Shown here: in pieces, positions 7,368 to 9,432 of the stretch
Numbering within the stretch: position 1 is the stretch's first letter
How the letters are laid out: every line of letters starts with the position of its first letter
Assembly (NCBI GenBank): GCA_947039055.1
Contig: CAMQYB010000058.1
Span: 1 to 9,432, forward strand
Origin: an uncultured Deferribacteraceae bacterium
GTDB lineage: Bacteria > Chrysiogenota > Deferribacteres > Deferribacterales > Mucispirillaceae
Reading direction: 5' to 3'
DNA: 9,432 nt
Translations under genes and position numbers: made by a program
The notes under the pieces: generated by a model
What the model was told of the DNA's origin: nothing
Databases searched by the model: none
The model's input: only the letters and a program-made list of their open reading frames with translations

Positions 7368-7388
7368 ACTCTATCCGAATAATAGAGT
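7368..7388. repeat. Inverted repeat ACTCTAT-N7-ATAGAGT upstream of chemoreceptor 2
   Basis: Perfect 7-bp arms flank CCGAATA. The centre-to-centre geometry, close to one helical turn, suits a dimeric DNA-binding protein. The repeat ends 39 bp before the putative -35. It is followed at once by two copies of TAGGATA spaced 10 bp apart (7391-7397 and 7401-7407). No T-run follows, so it is not a terminator. Confidence 0.5.
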
Positions 7389-7427
7389 GTTAGGATAATA
7401 TAGGATACAGGTAATATGTAATTATTG

Positions 7428-7459
7428 TTTACTAAATATATTTTATTTATTAATATTAT
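7428..7459 (+). promoter_or_regulatory. Promoter of chemoreceptor 2
   Basis: TTTACT (7428-7433) is followed by TAATAT (7451-7456, 17-nt spacing) or TATTAT (7454-7459, 20-nt spacing). The second is the one that aligns with receptor 1's -10, but the first has the better spacing. Downstream TGCATGA and, just before the SD, TGTTTTGTAA are shared with the receptor 1 leader. The predicted leader is about 100 nt. Confidence 0.5.
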
Positions 7460-7568
7460 AGTATAAACAATTAAGTAATGCATGAAAACTGAAGGTTTTT
7501 ATTATTTATATAAGTTTTGTAGTTGAATAAACGTCAAATAATGTTTTGTAATCAGAGGGGTTTCTATT

Positions 7569-9068
7569 ATGGTGATTAGTCTAAGGACTCAGGTGATTTT
7601 ATCACTTATCATGTTTATGTTTTTTATGCTAGTTATAGTTGTGCCGATGCCTATAGTTGTGAAATCATGTTTTGCTATTTTGGCAGTTATCGGTAATTTT
7701 GTATTTTTAAAACGTAAGTATTCAAAATATCTATTTGTAACTAAGAAAGTTGATGCGTTAGTGAGTGCAAATAGTGAAAAATTATCTTTACTTCCATTAT
7801 CTTCAAATAATAAAGATCTAGAAAGTAGTGATGAGATTCTTAAATCGTTTAACGATTTTCTCGGAATATTTTCAAAAGAGATGTACAATGTTGTTAAGAA
7901 GTTAGCACTAGTTGAAGAGGCGACGTGTTTCTTTAAGCATTCGTTAGATGATGCAGGAAGTTCAGCTAAAGAAAATAATAACACTTGTAAGCACGTTGTA
8001 AATGCAGAGAAAGAGATGGAACTTGCAATTAACTCAATTGTGAATTCTACTTTAGTTATAAATGATAAAGCGAAAGTAACGTTAGACAGAACGGCTGAAG
8101 GTGTTAGTTTAATAACAGCTACTAAAGATTTTTCAGATAATATCAGTAACGATATAGCTATGCTTAACAAAGAAATATCTATGCTTACAGAGAATGCGAA
8201 ACAAGTTGGACATGTTTCATCAACGATAAGTGAGATATCAGACCAGACTAATCTATTAGCATTAAACGCTGCAATTGAAGCAGCACGTGCAGGAGAAGCT
8301 GGACGTGGATTTGCGATAGTTGCAGATGAAGTTAGAAAGTTAGCTGAAAAAACATTAAACTCTACAAAAGAGATAGAGGATGCAATTAATAATATTCAGA
8401 AAAATATTTTAAGCGTATCAACTCTTACAAATAATGTAACTTCAACTGTTGATAGTCAACAAGTATCTCTTGGAAGTTCAGCAGAATCATTTGTAAGTGT
8501 CCAAGATGCGATGTTGGATCTGAATGAGTCAATACATGGTATCGTTGTTGCAACGGAAGAACAGTCAAGTGTATCACAACAGATTGTTGAAAGTGTTGAT
8601 GCAATGAGTGAAGAAGCATTAAATGCGGTGGATAAGTTAAGTGAATTAGGTAATATTTTTTCTAACATAAGTTCAGTTATACATTCATTAAATGACAAAT
8701 ATGTTAAATATGATTATAACTTAAAATCAATAGTCTTTATCAGGGCAAAATTAGCACATTTATGTTTTTTAGATAGAGTTGTAGAGAACTATACTAATAA
8801 TACAGCTGTTGAATTGCTAGATCACCTACATTGTGATTTTGGTAAGTTTTACTATTCAGATGGTATGAAACTTTACGGTAAAGACCATGATTTTATCGGA
8901 CTAGAGGAGCTTCATTTAAGAGTTCATTCATTAGGTATCAGTTTAATACAATCAGTTGTTGATGGTGCAAAAATTGAAAACGATAGTCGATTTGGAGAGC
9001 TTCAATTAGTTGTAACTCAGTTGATTGAAGTTTTAAATATCTTAACAGATAGATATGAGACAATGTAA
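7569..9068 (+). CDS. Chemoreceptor 2: tandem paralogue, membrane-hairpin MCP with C-terminal CZB zinc domain
   Basis: The protein has 499 residues and the same plan as its upstream neighbour. A transmembrane hairpin (about 7-48) turns at V-P-M-P, followed by a helical cytoplasmic segment (55-147) and an MCP hairpin with its tip at 222-260. The CZB domain (about 390-457) has ligands H397, C422, H449 and H453. The signalling core is nearly identical to receptor 1, while the segment at 60-145 and the C-terminal tail differ strongly, so ligand or input properties may have diverged. Extra Cys/His near the zinc site are C399 (two residues after H397), H421 and H440. C120 and C140 also occur in the input segment. 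The SD GAGGGG (7555-7560) is strong with 8-nt spacing. It has its own promoter and terminator. The chemosignal is unknown; zinc or oxidant sensing is inferred from the CZB family. Confidence 0.93.
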   Translation: MVISLRTQVILSLIMFMFFMLVIVVPMPIVVKSCFAILAVIGNFVFLKRKYSKYLFVTKKVDALVSANSEKLSLLPLSSNNKDLESSDEILKSFNDFLGIFSKEMYNVVKKLALVEEATCFFKHSLDDAGSSAKENNNTCKHVVNAEKEMELAINSIVNSTLVINDKAKVTLDRTAEGVSLITATKDFSDNISNDIAMLNKEISMLTENAKQVGHVSSTISEISDQTNLLALNAAIEAARAGEAGRGFAIVADEVRKLAEKTLNSTKEIEDAINNIQKNILSVSTLTNNVTSTVDSQQVSLGSSAESFVSVQDAMLDLNESIHGIVVATEEQSSVSQQIVESVDAMSEEALNAVDKLSELGNIFSNISSVIHSLNDKYVKYDYNLKSIVFIRAKLAHLCFLDRVVENYTNNTAVELLDHLHCDFGKFYYSDGMKLYGKDHDFIGLEELHLRVHSLGISLIQSVVDGAKIENDSRFGELQLVVTQLIEVLNILTDRYETM

Positions 9069-9119
9069 ATTATTTTAAATAAAACATGTATCTTGTTTTA
9101 TAAATTACGATATTTAATT

Positions 9120-9165
9120 AAGCTATAAGTTATTTTGATAAAAGATAATTTATAGCTTTTTTTTT
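9120..9165 (+). terminator. Intrinsic terminator of chemoreceptor 2
   Basis: AAGCTATAA (9120-9128) pairs with TTATAGCTT (9150-9158), with a partly paired inner stem around GAT, and runs into nine Ts (9157-9165). The sequence TTAATTAAGCTATAAG at its left edge also occurs in the receptor 1 terminator, so the terminator was duplicated along with the gene. Confidence 0.85.
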
Positions 9166-9432
9166 GTGACAAATATTGCGTAGTGTTTAAGTTGTAATTG
9201 AGGGTTTGATTGAGAGTTGAGATATGTTTTGGTTGACTGGCGAGAGAGAGTATATACTTATGTGTATTGACTGATTGATTGTTATCAGTTGTGATTAATG
9301 TTTGCTTGATTGATTATTGGCAGTTGGTTAATGTTTGCTAAGTATTATAATTGATTGTTATTATTTTCAGAGAATAGAGTTTAATATACGACGAACGTTT
9401 CGTTTAGAATTGTATCTGTTAAATACAAAATG
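9166..9432. other. G+T-biased region with no recognised gene
   Basis: The plus strand is very poor in C and rich in G and T, unlike the rest of the window. Only tiny open frames occur (for example 16 codons from 9224), none with a good ribosome-binding site. Near the end are ACGAA-CGT-TTCGT (9391-9403) and TGTAT-N7-ATACA, short inverted repeats that may belong to the control region of a gene beyond the window. The final ATG (9430-9432) has no SD and is not called as a start. Confidence 0.5.
9272..9339. repeat. Degenerate tandem repeat, unit about 34 bp
   Basis: Two adjacent copies (9272-9306, 35 nt, and 9307-9339, 33 nt) begin TGATTGATT and end GTTAATGTTTGCT or a near match. They differ by four substitutions and a 2-nt gap. 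A partial third copy starts near 9351 (TTGATTGTTAT). The unit length is not a multiple of three and no open frame spans it. Confidence 0.65.

Larger units (their letters stand above)
7193..7568. other. Intergenic region between the two chemoreceptors
   Basis: About 376 bp without a gene. It holds the receptor 1 terminator (7237-7287), an 18-bp perfect palindrome (7335-7352), an inverted repeat (7368-7388), a 10-bp-phased direct repeat (7391-7407), the receptor 2 promoter (7428-7459) and its leader with a strong SD, GAGGGG (7555-7560). The terminator and the separate promoter imply two independent transcription units. Confidence 0.8.

Noticed and set aside
7357..7388. Possible sigma-28 (FliA) promoter around CCGAATAA
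   Set aside because: The TAAA-like element is much too close to CCGAATAA for the usual spacing, and the site overlaps the inverted repeat far from the start codon.
7485..7500. Small hairpin AAAAC-N5-GTTTT in the receptor 2 leader resembling an attenuator
   Set aside because: The stem has only five mainly A-T pairs, too weak to call in this composition.
7589..8170. A 193-codon open frame on the minus strand inside receptor 2
   Set aside because: It is entirely antisense to a well-supported MCP gene, has no SD or recognisable family, and arises from the codon pattern of the sense gene. A similar antisense frame lies under receptor 1.
9224..9274. 16-codon open frame that could be a leader peptide
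   Set aside because: The SD is weak, there is no attenuator-like run of regulatory codons, and no downstream gene is visible in the window.
1..9432. CRISPR arrays, tRNA/rRNA genes, insertion sequences
   Set aside because: No regularly spaced repeats with unique spacers, no tRNA cloverleaf or rRNA sequence, and no transposase or terminal inverted repeats with target duplications were seen.

Overview
This is a very AT-rich window (about 30% G+C by eye) from a motile, Gram-negative-type bacterium. The LapA/LapB-like pair implies an LPS-type outer envelope, and the two chemoreceptor genes imply flagellar or other taxis. Standard stops are used, and most starts have clear Shine-Dalgarno sequences. 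A Deferribacterota-like host (for example a Mucispirillum relative) would fit, but that is a weak guess from gene content and composition. Campylobacterota or other AT-rich Gram-negatives are not excluded.

Left half (1-5385, all on the minus strand). One gene cluster is read right to left: a 643-residue transketolase, a multi-pass polysaccharide flippase-like protein with a GTG start, a HIT-family nucleotide phosphorylase/hydrolase, a LapA-like membrane protein, and a LapB-like TPR/zinc-ribbon protein. Gaps are short (30, 72, -7 and 15 nt), so it looks like an operon. A good promoter lies in front of the transketolase and a weaker candidate in front of the HIT gene. A shared envelope theme is plausible but inferred: transketolase can feed heptose precursors, the flippase exports lipid-linked glycans, and LapA/LapB control LPS synthesis or assembly.

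Middle (5386-5698). This divergent intergenic region holds the transketolase promoter, an 11-bp-arm inverted repeat, a promoter for the first receptor, and a bulged hairpin in that receptor's leader.

Right half (5699-9068, plus strand). Two tandem paralogous chemoreceptors of 497 and 499 residues have the same unusual layout. Each has an N-terminal transmembrane hairpin with almost no periplasmic loop, a poorly conserved cytoplasmic helical segment, a canonical MCP signalling hairpin, and a C-terminal CZB zinc-binding domain with a complete His/Cys/His/His set. No periplasmic sensor and no HAMP domain are visible, so sensing is probably cytoplasmic. Each gene has its own promoter, leader, strong SD and AT-rich intrinsic terminator. 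These flanking elements are recognisably homologous, so a whole transcription unit was duplicated. A 60-nt stretch is identical between the copies, which suggests homogenisation of the signalling tip.

Right end (9166-9432). No convincing gene is visible. The region is strongly G+T-biased on the plus strand and contains a degenerate tandem repeat of about 34 bp.
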